Of a DNA stretch of 64,000 nt, positions 1 to 9,746 are shown in pieces. The first letter of the stretch is position 1; the number at the start of each line of letters is the position of its first letter. The notes below the pieces were generated by a model. The model was not told the DNA's origin and did no database searches. It worked only from the letters and a program-made list of their open reading frames with translations. A program made the translations under genes and the position numbers. This stretch comes from Sphingomonas quercus (GTDB lineage Bacteria; Pseudomonadota; Alphaproteobacteria; Sphingomonadales; Sphingomonadaceae). The stretch is from positions 372,001-436,000 of the forward strand of contig NZ_JAHKRT010000001.1 in assembly GCF_018863195.1 (NCBI RefSeq). Direction: 5' to 3'.

Positions 1-81
1 ACAGACTTAACCGAAACGAAACCAGAAACATGGAAATGCCGTGGCCGCGCGGGAAGCACCCGCCCCGGGGGGAAGAACCAT

Positions 82-306
82 ATGTTGATGCAGTCACGCG
101 ACTTCGGCGCGATGCGAATCGTCGCGCCGCCACGCCGCTCCGCCATCGTGATGCGCAGGGCCACCGGCGCGGCGGTACGCGCGATCACCGCCCCGCTCGC
201 CGCGATCCTGTTCCTGATCCTGGCGACGTGGCTGGTCGTGGGCACCGGGCTTGGCGTCGCCGCCTATCTCGGCCGGCGCGCGCGGGGCGCGGCCGGCGTG
301 CGATAG
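82..306 (+). CDS. Small single-span membrane protein, unknown function
   Basis: A 74-residue reading frame with a strong ribosome-binding sequence (GGGGGGAAG) just before the ATG. Residues 1-38 are basic and polar. Residues 39-63 form one hydrophobic span (PLAAILFLILATWLVVGTGLGVAAYL). The tail is short and arginine-rich. The gene ends tail to tail with the HPr gene: the palindrome TAGCGCTA at 304-311 supplies both stop codons, which supports it being real. No family recognised; probably an inner-membrane protein. Confidence 0.5.
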   Translation: MLMQSRDFGAMRIVAPPRRSAIVMRRATGAAVRAITAPLAAILFLILATWLVVGTGLGVAAYLGRRARGAAGVR

Positions 307-308
307 CG

Positions 309-581
309 CTAGTCCTCGCCGAACTTGGCCTCGACCAGTTCGGCGAGCGCCAGCACCGCGACCTCGGCGCCGTCGCCGGCGGCACTGATCGTGACGCTGT
401 CGCCCATCGCGGCGCCGAGCATCATCAGACCCATGATCGATGTGCCGGCGACGCTGGAGCCGTCCTTCTCCACTTCGACATTCGCCGGCTGCCGGCTGGC
501 GAGCGTGACGAATTTCGCGGATGCGCGCGCGTGAAGACCGCGCTTGTTGGTGATCTGGACCGTCCGTCGGACTGGGGTCAT
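309..581 (-). CDS. ptsH: HPr-type phosphocarrier protein of the regulatory PTS
   Basis: 90 residues, normal HPr size. The phospho-accepting histidine is H17 in GLHARA, and the regulatory serine region is around S48 (GTSIMGLMML). In alphaproteobacteria this protein carries phosphate from enzyme I to EIIA proteins in a regulatory PTS rather than in sugar uptake. It is the last gene of the minus-strand operon and overlaps the EIIA gene by 4 nt (translational coupling). HprK upstream is the likely serine kinase. No enzyme I gene is in this window. Confidence 0.95.
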   Translation of the reverse strand: MTPVRRTVQITNKRGLHARASAKFVTLASRQPANVEVEKDGSSVAGTSIMGLMMLGAAMGDSVTISAAGDGAEVAVLALAELVEAKFGED

Positions 582-985
582 GCAGCAGCCTCTCCGAGAA
601 TTTCGGACGCCACCGATATATATTTCCTGCCCGCCTCTCGGGCGGCGGCGGCGGCAGCCTTAACCTGCATCGTCTTTCGCGCCCCGTCCAGACGGATAAG
701 CATCGGCAGATTGACGCCGGCGATAACCTCCACCCGCTCGCTCTTCATCAGGCTGATGGCGAGGTTGGAGGGCGTACCCCCGAACAGATCGGTGAGCAGG
801 ATCACCCCGCTGCCGTCATCGACACGACCGACGGCGGCGGCGATCTCCTCGCGCCGGGCTTCCATGTCGTCCTCGGGGCCAATGCAGATCGCGGCGATCG
901 CCTCCTGCGGCCCGACCACATGCTCCATCGCATTGACGAACTCGGTAGCGAGTCGTCCGTGCGTCACCAGCACCAAACCAATCAT
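578..985 (-). CDS. PTS EIIA component, mannose/fructose (EIIA-Man) family
   Basis: 135 residues, matching a stand-alone EIIA-Man domain. The N-terminus MIGLVLVTHG carries the phosphorylatable histidine H9, and the motif LLTDLFGGTPSN is characteristic of the family. No EIIB, EIIC or EIID genes are adjacent, so a regulatory phospho-acceptor role is more likely than transport. It overlaps rapZ upstream and ptsH downstream by 4 nt each. The family call is firm; the physiological target is not visible. Confidence 0.93.
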   Translation of the reverse strand: MIGLVLVTHGRLATEFVNAMEHVVGPQEAIAAICIGPEDDMEARREEIAAAVGRVDDGSGVILLTDLFGGTPSNLAISLMKSERVEVIAGVNLPMLIRLDGARKTMQVKAAAAAAREAGRKYISVASEILGEAAA

Positions 986-1905
986 TCAATCCCACCCGCG
1001 CCATGCTCCCCGGCTGGCCGCTCTTGTGTGATGGCGGCGTGCGCGAGGTCCCTGTGCTGGACCGTGAGCGAAAAACCGCTGCAGCGCAACAGCGCCGCCA
1101 CACGCTCCGCCGCGTGAACCGACCGGTGTTTCCCTCCGGTACACCCGAAAGCCACTGTAACATAGGACTTTCCCTCCCCGGCGTAGCGGGGAAGCAACAG
1201 ATTCAGCAGCCCTTCGATCCGCTCCAGCGACTCCTCATAGGCCGGGTCGCCCGCGATATAGTCGGCGACGGCGGGATCCCGGCCGGTCAGCGGGCGGAGC
1301 GCGACGTCCCAATGCGGATTGCGCAGATAGCGCATGTCGAACACCAGATCGGCGGCACGCGGCAAGCCGCGCGAGAAGGCGAAGGAGAGGATGGCGAGCG
1401 TCATCGTCCCCTGCCCTCCGGCGCTGCCGAAGCGCTGGCGGAGTTCCGCCTGGAGGGCGTTGCTGGTGAGGCCGGTGGTGTCGATGAGGTGATCGGCGCG
1501 GGCGCGCAGCGGGGCCATCTGGCGACGATCCTCGGCAATGCCGAGCGCGGCGGGGCGATCCAGCGCCAGCGGGTGGCGGTGGCGGGTCGCGGAAAAGCGA
1601 TGCTCCAGCTCGGCATCGGCGCAATCGAGGAACACGATCTCGACGTCATGTCCGCTGCGCGCCAGCTCGGCGACGATGCGGCCGCCGTCAAAGCCGCGCG
1701 TGGCGCTGCCCAGGCCGATGGCGAGCGGGCGCTCCTCGGGCGCATGGGCGGCGGGGGCGACGCCGAGCAGGCGGTCGAACAACCGCACCGGGATGTTATC
1801 GACCACCTCCCAGCCGAGATCCTCGAATGTCTTGAGCGCGGTGGTCTTGCCGGCGCCGCAGAGGCCGGTGACGATCATCACGCGCTGCGGCACGACCTCG
1901 CTCAT
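982..1905 (-). CDS. rapZ: RapZ / YvcJ family nucleotide-binding RNase adapter protein
   Basis: 307 residues. A Walker A loop GLCGAGKTT lies at residues 14-22, and the C-terminal signature FGCTGGKHRSV is diagnostic of the RapZ/YvcJ family. In E. coli RapZ delivers the sRNA GlmZ to RNase E and so controls glucosamine-6-phosphate synthase. In alphaproteobacteria the gene is conserved beside hprK and the PTS genes, but its partner RNA is less clear. It overlaps hprK and the EIIA gene by 4 nt each. Confidence 0.95.
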   Translation of the reverse strand: MSEVVPQRVMIVTGLCGAGKTTALKTFEDLGWEVVDNIPVRLFDRLLGVAPAAHAPEERPLAIGLGSATRGFDGGRIVAELARSGHDVEIVFLDCADAELEHRFSATRHRHPLALDRPAALGIAEDRRQMAPLRARADHLIDTTGLTSNALQAELRQRFGSAGGQGTMTLAILSFAFSRGLPRAADLVFDMRYLRNPHWDVALRPLTGRDPAVADYIAGDPAYEESLERIEGLLNLLLPRYAGEGKSYVTVAFGCTGGKHRSVHAAERVAALLRCSGFSLTVQHRDLAHAAITQERPAGEHGAGGIE

Positions 1906-2327
1906 GCGCCGTGCCTGCCCAGATGAGCCAGCGCCAGCTCGACCTTGAGCGGCGCGGAAGCCTCCAGCGCGGCGAGCCGCACCAGCGGCACGGCGATGCC
2001 GGCAAGCAGCCGGGTCTCGCCTTCGTCCGGCATGCGCACCGGCGCCTCGCCGAGGTCGACGAGCAGCGCCACCGCCGCCTCAGGGCGCGACGGCATCGCG
2101 ATGATGCCCAGTCCGCGCACCTCGATCCGCCCGGCGATCGTCCGCGGTGCGCGCGCCACCAGCCGGTCACCCTCGGCGGCGATCAGCGTATAATCGTCGC
2201 TCACCAGCTCCGCACCGCGATCGATGAGGCGAAGCGCAAGGTCGGACTTGCCCCGCCCCGATTCGCCGGCGAGCAGAACGCCCCAGCCGCCGATCGCAAC
2301 GCAGCTGGCGTGGATCGTGCCGCTCAT
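1902..2327 (-). CDS. hprK: HPr kinase/phosphorylase, short alphaproteobacterial form
   Basis: 141 residues, about half the length of Firmicutes HprK because the N-terminal domain is absent, as is usual in alphaproteobacteria. The Walker A motif GESGRGKSD is near residues 21-29, followed by the Asp-rich strand SDDYTLIA and the segment EVRGLGIIAM typical of HprK. It should phosphorylate and dephosphorylate a serine in HPr (S48 in the HPr encoded here). It overlaps chvG and rapZ by 4 nt each, linking kinase sensing to the PTS. Confidence 0.94.
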   Translation of the reverse strand: MSGTIHASCVAIGGWGVLLAGESGRGKSDLALRLIDRGAELVSDDYTLIAAEGDRLVARAPRTIAGRIEVRGLGIIAMPSRPEAAVALLVDLGEAPVRMPDEGETRLLAGIAVPLVRLAALEASAPLKVELALAHLGRHGA

Positions 2328-3970
2328 GCCGGCTCCCCGGCGAGGCGCGGTGCGGCGGGCAGGGTGACGACGAAGCGCGCGCCGGGGCGCCCCTGCCCGC
2401 GCTCGCTCACCTCGATGCGGCCGTCATGGCCCTCGGCGACGGCGCGCGCGATGGCGAGGCCGAGACCGGAATGACGGCCGAAACTGTCATCATCGGCGCG
2501 GCTGGAATAAAAGCGGCGGAAGATCGCCTCACGCTGGGCGGGGGGCACGCCCGGCCCCTCATCGTCCACGGTGATACGCACGTCGCCCTCACCCTCCTCA
2601 GGCCCGACACGGACGGCGCCGACCTTCACGAGGCCGCCCGGGGGCGAGAAGGACACCGCATTATCGACGAGATTGGCGATCATCCGCGCCAGCCGCGAGC
2701 CGTCGCCCATCACCACCGCCGTCTCCACATAGGGGCGGGCGAAGGCGACGCGGACATCGCCATTGGCGCCGCGCGTCTCGCGCGCCTCGAGCAGCCCCTC
2801 GATAAGCGGGCCGAGATCAATGCGCTCGAAGCGCGCGCGGCCAAGCTCGCCATCGAGACGGGAGATATCGGCGACGTCGGTGATCAGGCGATCCAGCCGC
2901 ACGACATCGTCGCGGATGACGTGGATCAGCCGATCCTGCAGCACCGGATCCTTGACGCGCTCCAGGCTGTCGACGGCCGAGCGCAGCGATGCGAGCGGGT
3001 TCTTCAGCTCGTGGGTGACGTCGGCAGCGAACGCCTCGACGGCGTCGATGCGGCGGCTCAATGCCTGGCTCATGTCGGCGAGTGCGCGCGCGAGCATGCC
3101 GATCTCGTCGCGGCGACCGGGCAGGCGCGGCATCACCACGTCACGGGCGCGGCCGAGCCGCACGCGCACCGCGGCGCGCGCCAAGCGGCGCAGCGGCCGG
3201 GCGATGGTGCGCGCCAGGAACAGCGACAGCAGCACCGAGCACAGCACCACGCCGGCCACCACCAGCGCCAGCATCGAACGTTCGGCACGCACGCCGCGGG
3301 TGATGTCGCGGGCACTGCCGGTGACGAGCAGCACCTCGCCCGGGCGGCCGGGAATGGGCAGCGCGGTGGAGATCACCGGGGTGCGGTCGGGCGCCTCGCG
3401 GATGCGGCTTTCCACCTTGCTGCCGGCGATGACGCGGCTGACCTCATCCCAGGCGCCGGCGCGATCGACCTCGGGTTCGACGAAGGGCGCGAAATTGGGC
3501 GCCCCGACGATGCGATCGAAACCGCGATCAAGGAAGCGGGCGACATGCTTCTGCCACGGCTCGGTGCGCGGATCGCGCAGCTCGTAGGTGGGCGGCCCGA
3601 CGGCCCAGCTGTCATGCAGCTTGGTCCCGTCCGGGCCATAGGCACGCAGCCGCACGTCGCCGACCTGCCCAAGCCGCACCGACAGCGCCGCGCGCATCGG
3701 CCCGGGTACGGCGGTAATGGCGACGGCGATGATCTGGCTGTCCGTCTCGAACTGGGCGACCCGATCGTCGGACAGCCGCCAGCGATAGGAATCGAGATAG
3801 ACGAAGCTGCCAGCCAGCATCGCCAGCGCGAACACGTTCACGGCGAGGATGCGCGCCGTCAGCGACATGCGCCCCGTCCAGCGCACGGCGAGATCCCGCT
3901 CCTCGCAGGTCGCGACGGAAGAGGACGCCGCCGGCGTCTCAGTCTTCTGAGAAGCGGTAGCCGACGCCAT
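2324..3970 (-). CDS. chvG: Sensor histidine kinase ChvG (ExoS)
   Basis: 548 residues. Transmembrane helix 1 is about residues 40-58, a periplasmic sensor domain about 60-232, helix 2 about 233-254, then HAMP. The HisKA box [15 protein letters not shown] places the phospho-acceptor at H320. The ATPase domain has an N box ([12 protein letters not shown]), a G1 box (DDEGPGVP) and a G2 box (GLGLAIAR). ChvG-ChvI responds to acid and envelope stress and is essential or symbiosis-related in many alphaproteobacteria. The start lies inside chvI (32-nt overlap); a later Met at residue 35 is an alternative. Confidence 0.95.
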   Translation of the reverse strand: MASATASQKTETPAASSSVATCEERDLAVRWTGRMSLTARILAVNVFALAMLAGSFVYLDSYRWRLSDDRVAQFETDSQIIAVAITAVPGPMRAALSVRLGQVGDVRLRAYGPDGTKLHDSWAVGPPTYELRDPRTEPWQKHVARFLDRGFDRIVGAPNFAPFVEPEVDRAGAWDEVSRVIAGSKVESRIREAPDRTPVISTALPIPGRPGEVLLVTGSARDITRGVRAERSMLALVVAGVVLCSVLLSLFLARTIARPLRRLARAAVRVRLGRARDVVMPRLPGRRDEIGMLARALADMSQALSRRIDAVEAFAADVTHELKNPLASLRSAVDSLERVKDPVLQDRLIHVIRDDVVRLDRLITDVADISRLDGELGRARFERIDLGPLIEGLLEARETRGANGDVRVAFARPYVETAVVMGDGSRLARMIANLVDNAVSFSPPGGLVKVGAVRVGPEEGEGDVRITVDDEGPGVPPAQREAIFRRFYSSRADDDSFGRHSGLGLAIARAVAEGHDGRIEVSERGQGRPGARFVVTLPAAPRLAGEPA

Positions 3971-4646
3971 ATAATGTCTCGATGCCCTTGAAGGCCGGAT
4001 CGACCTGACGGAATTTGCGGCGCAAGCGCTTGATATGGCTGTCTATCGTGCGGTCGTCGACGTAGACGTCGTCCTGATAGGCGGCGGTCATCAGCTGATC
4101 GCGGTTCTTCACGAAGCCGGGGCGCTGGGCGAGCGCCTCCAGGATCATGAATTCGGTGACGGTGAGCGTCACGTCATGCCCGTTCCAGGTGACGCGGTGG
4201 CGGGCGGGGTCCATCTCCAGCCGGCCGCGGACGATGCGCTCGGCGGCCTGCTCCTCGCTGGTGCCGAGCGGCCCGGCGCGATTCTCGGTGCGGCGCAGGA
4301 TGGCGCGGATGCGCGCGATCAGCAGGCGCTGGCTGAACGGCTTGGCGATATAATCATCGGCGCCCATGGCGAGGCCGAGCGCCTCGTCCAGCTCGTCATC
4401 CTTGCTGGTTAGGAAGATCACCGGCATCGCCGTCTTCTCGCGGAGGCGCCGGAGCAGTTCCATGCCGTCCATGCGCGGCATCTTGATATCGAGCACGGCG
4501 AGATCCGCCGGCGTCTCGACCAGCGCCTTCAGGGCCGCCTCGCCGTCCGTGTAGAGGCGGACGCCGAACCCCTCCGACTGGAGCGCGATCGAAACGGAGG
4601 TCAGAATATTGCGATCGTCATCGACGAGCGCGATCATCGCGGTCAT
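3939..4646 (-). CDS. chvI: Response regulator ChvI, OmpR/PhoB family
   Basis: 235 residues. The receiver domain has the acidic pair DDD at residues 9-11, phospho-acceptor D53 ([11 protein letters not shown]) and the switch lysine in AKPFS. The C-terminal winged helix ends YGVGYRF. The frame is open upstream, but GGAGG 11 nt before the ATG at 4646 and family length fix this start. It is the first gene of the chvI-chvG-hprK-rapZ-EIIA-HPr operon, whose promoter must lie in the short gap before 4709. Confidence 0.96.
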   Translation of the reverse strand: MTAMIALVDDDRNILTSVSIALQSEGFGVRLYTDGEAALKALVETPADLAVLDIKMPRMDGMELLRRLREKTAMPVIFLTSKDDELDEALGLAMGADDYIAKPFSQRLLIARIRAILRRTENRAGPLGTSEEQAAERIVRGRLEMDPARHRVTWNGHDVTLTVTEFMILEALAQRPGFVKNRDQLMTAAYQDDVYVDDRTIDSHIKRLRRKFRQVDPAFKGIETLYGVGYRFSED

Positions 4647-4708
4647 GCTGTGCTCGTCCTCCAGCGCCCTGACTAGCCCAAGCCGTCCACTTCGGGCAAT
4701 CGGTGGTG

Positions 4709-5146
4709 ATGCACGCGCCCCGACTGTTCGAAAACGATGAATCCGTCCGCCGCATCGGCGAAGGGCTGCTCGACCATAGCCTGCCCAAGGCCGAATGGAC
4801 GCACGAGGCCCATATCGCGGCAAGCTTCTGGCTGGTGGCGGAGCGGCCGGACATCGACGTGGACGCAGAGATCGCCGAGATCATCTCCGGCTACAACGTC
4901 GCCACCGGCGGCGTGAACGACGACGCCAACGGCTATCACGACACGATCACCCGCTGCTTCCTGGCCGGCGTGCGGGCGCACGCCATGCTGGCGCTGGGCG
5001 GCACGCTGGCAGACCGCGTGAATGCGCTGCTCGAATCCGAGGCGGGGCGACGGGACTGGCCATTGCGCTTCTACAGCCGGGAACGGCTGTTCTCCGTCGA
5101 GGCGCGGCGGGGATATGTCGAGCCGGACCTGAGGCCCCTGCCCTAG
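4709..5146 (+). CDS. Conserved hypothetical protein
   Basis: 145 residues, soluble, no signal peptide or membrane span. Notable segments are [17 protein letters not shown] (residues 28-44) and [18 protein letters not shown], rich in His, Glu and aromatic residues and predicted helical. Two GTG codons precede the ATG at 4709, so the start may be 6 nt earlier. The gene is divergent from chvI (62-bp gap) and convergent with def, sharing a CTAG stop palindrome. I do not recognise a characterised family. Confidence 0.7.
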   Translation: MHAPRLFENDESVRRIGEGLLDHSLPKAEWTHEAHIAASFWLVAERPDIDVDAEIAEIISGYNVATGGVNDDANGYHDTITRCFLAGVRAHAMLALGGTLADRVNALLESEAGRRDWPLRFYSRERLFSVEARRGYVEPDLRPLP

Positions 5147-5679
5147 GCCGCGCGCCTCGTCTTCCGGGCCTTGTCCAGCTTCTTCAGGATCATCTCGCGC
5201 TTCAGGCGGGAGAGGTGATCGATGAACAGGATCCCCTCCAGATGATCCATCTCATGCTGGAGGCAGGTGGCGAGCAGCCCGTCGAGCCTCGCCTCGTGCT
5301 TCGCGCCGTCGCGGTCCAGCCAGCGGGCATGGATCACTGCGGGCCGCTCGACCTCGGCATATTGATCCGGCACCGACAGGCAGCCTTCGTTGTAGAGATT
5401 CTGCTCCTCGGACGGCTCGAACAGCTCGGGATTGATGAACACGCGCGGATTGCGCACCGGCGTCTCGTCGGTCGCGCCCTCGCCATCGCCGAGATCGATG
5501 ACCAGCACGCGCTTGGGCACGCCGACCTGGATCGCGGCAAGGCCGATGCCGGGCGCGTCGTACATCGTCTCGAACATGTCGTCGATCAGCGTGCGCAGCG
5601 CCTCGTCCACCGTCTCGACCGGCTTGGAGACGACGCGCAGCCGGGGGTCCGGCGCCTCAAGAATGGGAAGTATGGCCAT
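5143..5679 (-). CDS. def: Peptide deformylase
   Basis: 178 residues, normal length. All three motifs are present: GIGLAAIQ (44-51), EGCLSVP with metal ligand C100, and QHEMDH with H142, E143 and H146. It removes the N-formyl group from new proteins, reversing the modification made via Fmt, whose gene lies 0.9 kb away on the other strand. It is transcribed toward the hypothetical gene ending at 5146 and shares a CTAG stop overlap with it. Confidence 0.97.
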   Translation of the reverse strand: MAILPILEAPDPRLRVVSKPVETVDEALRTLIDDMFETMYDAPGIGLAAIQVGVPKRVLVIDLGDGEGATDETPVRNPRVFINPELFEPSEEQNLYNEGCLSVPDQYAEVERPAVIHARWLDRDGAKHEARLDGLLATCLQHEMDHLEGILFIDHLSRLKREMILKKLDKARKTRRAA

Positions 5680-5744
5680 CCCTATCAGCTAGGAAAACCG
5701 CCCCGTAACGTCAAGCGAACGCTATCGATAAGGCTGATCGAGGC

Positions 5745-6341
5745 TTACGAAACGGGCCGTCGCGCGCGCAGCGCCTGGGCCAGCGTGCCCTCGTCGAGAT
5801 AGTCAAGCTCGCCACCAACCGGCAGGCCATGGGCGAGCTGGGTGACGCGCACCGGCAGCGTCTCCAGCCGCTCGGCGAGATAATGGGCGGTGGTCTGCCC
5901 TTCCAGCGTCGCGTTCATCGCCAGCACCACCTCGTCGATGCCGCCGCCGCCGATACGCGCGAGCAGGCGATCGATCGACAGATCCTCGGGCCGCACCCCC
6001 TCCAGGGCGGACAGCCGGCCGCCCAGCACGTGGAAGCGGCCTGGGAACAGCCGCGAGCGATCCAGCGCCCACAGGTCGGCCACCTCCTCCACCACGCAGA
6101 GCAGGCGCGGATCGCGGCGCGCATCGCTGCACACGGCGCAGGGATTGGCGGTGTCGACATTCCCGCACAGCCCGCACGTCACCAGCCGCTCATTGACGCG
6201 GGCCAGCGCCTCGAGCAGCGGCCCGAGCGCGGAGTCCCGCCGCTTGAGCAGATGCAGCACGGCGCGCCGCGCGGAACGCGGGCCAAGCCCCGGCAGGCGG
6301 GCCAGCGCCTGGGTGAGCGCCTCGATCTCGGGGGAAGCCAT
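5745..6341 (-). CDS. recR: Recombination mediator protein RecR
   Basis: 198 residues, typical length. It has an N-terminal helix-hairpin-helix ([20 protein letters not shown]), a four-cysteine zinc finger (C56, C59, C68, C71) and a Toprim domain starting near LLCVVEE. With RecF and RecO it loads RecA onto SSB-coated gaps. It lies 65 bp upstream of def on the same strand and is divergent from fmt. dnaX and ybaB, frequent neighbours elsewhere, are not adjacent. Confidence 0.97.
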   Translation of the reverse strand: MASPEIEALTQALARLPGLGPRSARRAVLHLLKRRDSALGPLLEALARVNERLVTCGLCGNVDTANPCAVCSDARRDPRLLCVVEEVADLWALDRSRLFPGRFHVLGGRLSALEGVRPEDLSIDRLLARIGGGGIDEVVLAMNATLEGQTTAHYLAERLETLPVRVTQLAHGLPVGGELDYLDEGTLAQALRARRPVS

Positions 6342-6543
6342 TGGCCGTTAGATAGGAGATCGGCGAGGCGGGTGCAAAGTCGTCTGTCGTCTCCGTCGTT
6401 CCGCAACCCTGCCACGAGGAAAAGGCAGGCTCTGGTGCGGCTCCATGCCGCCATCACGCCGACGTGGCGGATCGGCGGGGCGGCCCGTGGCCACCGCGAC
6501 ATTGCTCTTTCCCCGCCCCGCCCGCCGGTCCAATAGCACGCCC

Positions 6544-7449
6544 ATGCGGATCATCTTCATGGGAACGCCGGACTTCGCGGTGCCGACGCTGGACGCGCTG
6601 CTCGCCGCGGGGCACGACATCGCGGCGGTCTATTGTCAGCCGCCCCGGCCTTCCGGGCGCGGCAAGGCACTCGCGCCGACGCCGGTCCAGCGGCGCGCCG
6701 AGGCGCTGGACCTTCCGGTGCGCCATCCGCTGACCCTGCGCGACGCAAACGAGCAGGCCAGCTTCGCCGCGCTGGATGCGGATGTGGCCGTGGTCGCGGC
6801 CTATGGGCTGATCCTGCCGCAGCCGGTGCTCGACGCGCCGCGCCATGGCTGCCTCAACGTCCATGCCTCGCTGCTGCCGCGTTGGCGGGGGGCGGCGCCG
6901 GTGCAGCGCGCCATCCTCGCCGGCGATGCGACGACCGGGGTCACGATCATGCAGATGGAGCGCGGGCTCGATACCGGGCCGATGCTCGCCACCGTCGAGA
7001 CGCCGGTGGCCGGCAAGACCGCCGGTGCGCTGACCGCCGAACTGGCGGACAAGGGCGCGGCGCTGATGGTCTCGGTGCTCGCCGACCCCGCCGCCCACCC
7101 GCCCGTCGCCCAGCCCGACGAGGGGGCGACCTATGCCGCCAAGATCGACAAGGCCGAGGCGCGGCTGGATTTCACCGCCCCGGCCGAGGCCGTCGCGCGG
7201 CAGGTGCTGGCGTTCAATCCGGCGCCGGGGGCGTTCTTCATGCTCGGCGACGAGCGGGTGCGCGTGCTCACGGCCGAGATTCTCGCGGAAACGGGCGAGC
7301 CCGGCATGGTGCTCGACGACCGGCTGACCATCGCCTGCGGCGTCGGCGCGATCCGGCCGCTCAGCGTCCAGCGCGCCGGGCGCGGGGCAATGACGCCGGC
7401 CGAGCTGCTGCGCGGGTTCGCGATACCGACCGGCACGCGGCTCTCATGA
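6544..7449 (+). CDS. fmt: Methionyl-tRNA formyltransferase
   Basis: 301 residues. The N-terminus [20 protein letters not shown] and the active-site region [20 protein letters not shown] are diagnostic; the C-terminal OB-like domain follows. It formylates initiator Met-tRNA using 10-formyl-THF. The frame is open further upstream, but ATG 6544 gives the family N-terminus. Its stop overlaps the truA start (ATGA at 7446-7449), so the two are coupled. Confidence 0.97.
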   Translation: MRIIFMGTPDFAVPTLDALLAAGHDIAAVYCQPPRPSGRGKALAPTPVQRRAEALDLPVRHPLTLRDANEQASFAALDADVAVVAAYGLILPQPVLDAPRHGCLNVHASLLPRWRGAAPVQRAILAGDATTGVTIMQMERGLDTGPMLATVETPVAGKTAGALTAELADKGAALMVSVLADPAAHPPVAQPDEGATYAAKIDKAEARLDFTAPAEAVARQVLAFNPAPGAFFMLGDERVRVLTAEILAETGEPGMVLDDRLTIACGVGAIRPLSVQRAGRGAMTPAELLRGFAIPTGTRLS

Positions 7450-8183
7450 CCCGCTTCCGCCTGACGCTGGAATATGACGGGCGGCCATTCATGGGCTGGC
7501 AGCGCCAGAATCACGGGCCGAGCGTGCAGCAGGCGCTGGAAGAGGCCGCTCATGCAGTGACCGGCGAGGATATCGCGGTGCATGCCGCCGGGCGGACCGA
7601 CGCCGGTGTCCACGCCACCGCCATGGTCGCTCATCTCGATCTCGCCAAGGCGTTCACGCCGTTCCGCCTGATGGAAGCGCTGAACGCGCGGCTGCGGCCG
7701 GCACCGGTGGCGGTGCTGGCGTGCGAGGCGGTGGCCGACGACTGGCATGCGCGCTTCTCCTGCACCGGGCGTTCCTACGAATATCGGGTGATCAACCGCC
7801 GGGCGCCGCTGGCGCTGGATGCCGGCCGCGCGTGGCGGGTGCCGGCGGTGCTGGACGCGGATGCGATGCGCGAAGGGGCGGCCCGGCTGATCGGGCGGCA
7901 CGACTTCACCACCTTCCGTTCGGCGCACTGCCAGGCGGACAATCCGGTGCGCACGCTCGACCGCCTCGATGTCGAGGCCGATGGCGAGCAAATCTCGTTT
8001 CTGGTCGAGGCGCGCGCCTTCCTGCATCATCAGGTGCGCTCGATGGTCGGCTGTCTGGTGCTCGTCGGGCGGGGACGGTGGACGCCGGACGATATCGGCC
8101 GGGCGCTGGCCGCACGCGACCGCGCCGAGCTGGGGCTGAACGCCCCGCCCGACGGGCTCTATTTCACCGGCGCGCGCTACTAG
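7446..8183 (+). CDS. truA: tRNA pseudouridine(38-40) synthase TruA
   Basis: 245 residues, normal length. The catalytic aspartate lies in GRTDAGVHA, and the N-terminus [19 protein letters not shown] is typical. It modifies U38-U40 in the anticodon arm of many tRNAs. Coupled to fmt by a 4-nt overlap. Its stop codon shares a CTAG palindrome with the convergent amidohydrolase gene. Confidence 0.97.
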   Translation: MTRFRLTLEYDGRPFMGWQRQNHGPSVQQALEEAAHAVTGEDIAVHAAGRTDAGVHATAMVAHLDLAKAFTPFRLMEALNARLRPAPVAVLACEAVADDWHARFSCTGRSYEYRVINRRAPLALDAGRAWRVPAVLDADAMREGAARLIGRHDFTTFRSAHCQADNPVRTLDRLDVEADGEQISFLVEARAFLHHQVRSMVGCLVLVGRGRWTPDDIGRALAARDRAELGLNAPPDGLYFTGARY

Positions 8184-9682
8184 CCGGCGGCATTCGGCCG
8201 GCCGGGGATGGCGATCGGGCCGGCGGCGCGAACCTTGTCCCAGATGCGCCGGCCGATCGCATCGGCGCGGGCGACGATGTCGGCCTCGTCCAGCGTCAGC
8301 ACCTTGCGATCGCGCATCACGAAGCGACCGTCGACCATCGTCGATTCCACGTCCGAGGGCTGGCCATTGTGGATCAGCGCAGAGAGGAAGCGCCCGTAAG
8401 GGACGAGGTGGGCGCGCATCGTGTCGACGACGATCAGGTCCGCCTTCTTGCCGACCTCGAGCGATCCGATCTGCGCCTGCATGCCGAGCGCCTGGGCCCC
8501 GCTCAGCGTCGCGTCCTGAAGCACATCCTCCGGCTGGGGCAGCACGCCGGGAAAAGGATCGTCACGGCGGACACGTTCGGTGAGCAGCGCGGTGCGCATC
8601 ACCGAGAACAGGTCGTTGGTATTGTTGTCGGTGCCGTTGGCGATGGCGACGCCCGCCGCGCGCAGCGCCGGGATGGGCGGGATGACGCCGCGATTGGCCG
8701 CCATGTTCGCCTGATGCGAGACGACCGTGCGGGTTCTCGCGAGGAGCGCGATGTCACCCGCGTCGACATAGCGGCAATGGGCGGCGAACAGGCGTGGCCC
8801 GAGAAAGCCGTGGCGATCGAGGAAGGCGACCGGGCTCATCCCGTGCCAGCGCTTCATGAAATCGACCTCGGCGACGCTCTGCGACAGATGGATGGTGTAG
8901 CCGAGGCCGTGCTTGTCGGCGAAGGCGCGGATGGCGCGGAGCAGCTCCGGCGAGGATGTCTCGGACAGGGCGGCGGCGGGGAAGACGCTGATCCGCCCCT
9001 GCTCGGCGCCATGCCAGCGGGAATGAAGCGCCTCGATACGCGCCATGCCCTGCTCGCGGCTGGCCTGCGAGAACACCGGCCGGACACTGGCGGCAAGCCC
9101 GGCGGGCGCCATCGGCCCGGCGACATTGTCGCTGTCGCGCACCGCCTCGGCGAAGACCATGCGCAGGCCGGAGCCGGCGAGCGCGGCGGCGTGGGGGGCG
9201 ATATCGGCGACATTCTCGACCAGCGTGGTGGTACCGGTGCGGATCGCCTCCAGCGCGCCGACGACGCACATCAGCACCGCCTCCTCCGGCGACAACAGGC
9301 TCGACGGGCGGACCGCCAGCTTCGCCGAGTTGGGGAAGCCGAAATCCTCGTTGAAACCGCGCTCCAGCGTCGCCGAGAGATGGGCGTGGCAATTGACGAG
9401 ACCGGGCAGCAGCACCTTGCCGCGCCCGTCATAGGTCTCGGCGCCGGGATGGGCCTTGAGCAGCGCGTCGGTGTCGCCGATCGCGGCGATGCGATCGCCG
9501 ACCACGGCCAGCGCCATGTCGTCGCGGATGCGGTCGCCGACCAGCACGCCGACATGGGCGAACACCACGGAGCGCTCTGTCGGCGCCGGCGCCGCCCGGG
9601 CGCCACTCGCCGCCATCGCGGCGGTCGCCACCCCGGTCGCGCCCAGCAGCTCGCGGCGGCTCAGCCCCTCCTCGTTCGTCAT
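8180..9682 (-). CDS. Tat-exported amidohydrolase (guanine/cytosine deaminase-like superfamily)
   Basis: 500 residues. A twin-arginine signal, [19 protein letters not shown], starts the protein (RR at 9-10). The metal-dependent hydrolase core has HxH at H99/H101 (NCHAHL), a later HLSQS histidine, AAHCRYVD, and an aspartate in ANGTDNNTN. This pattern fits the TRZ/ATZ and 5-methylthioadenosine deaminase-like group acting on nitrogen-ring compounds; the substrate cannot be read. Export is unusual because most relatives are cytoplasmic. Monocistronic between truA (convergent) and trxB (65 bp upstream, same strand). Confidence 0.85.
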   Translation of the reverse strand: MTNEEGLSRRELLGATGVATAAMAASGARAAPAPTERSVVFAHVGVLVGDRIRDDMALAVVGDRIAAIGDTDALLKAHPGAETYDGRGKVLLPGLVNCHAHLSATLERGFNEDFGFPNSAKLAVRPSSLLSPEEAVLMCVVGALEAIRTGTTTLVENVADIAPHAAALAGSGLRMVFAEAVRDSDNVAGPMAPAGLAASVRPVFSQASREQGMARIEALHSRWHGAEQGRISVFPAAALSETSSPELLRAIRAFADKHGLGYTIHLSQSVAEVDFMKRWHGMSPVAFLDRHGFLGPRLFAAHCRYVDAGDIALLARTRTVVSHQANMAANRGVIPPIPALRAAGVAIANGTDNNTNDLFSVMRTALLTERVRRDDPFPGVLPQPEDVLQDATLSGAQALGMQAQIGSLEVGKKADLIVVDTMRAHLVPYGRFLSALIHNGQPSDVESTMVDGRFVMRDRKVLTLDEADIVARADAIGRRIWDKVRAAGPIAIPGRPNAAG

Positions 9683-9746
9683 TCCTGCCCCCAGTTTCGT
9701 TTTATTGTGGAGGCAGTGGATACCGGGCGGGGCCGGCCGTCAATCC

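Noticed and set aside
4647-4823. N-terminal extension of ChvI
   Set aside because: The frame is open, but GGAGG before ATG 4646 and the family length favour the shorter protein.
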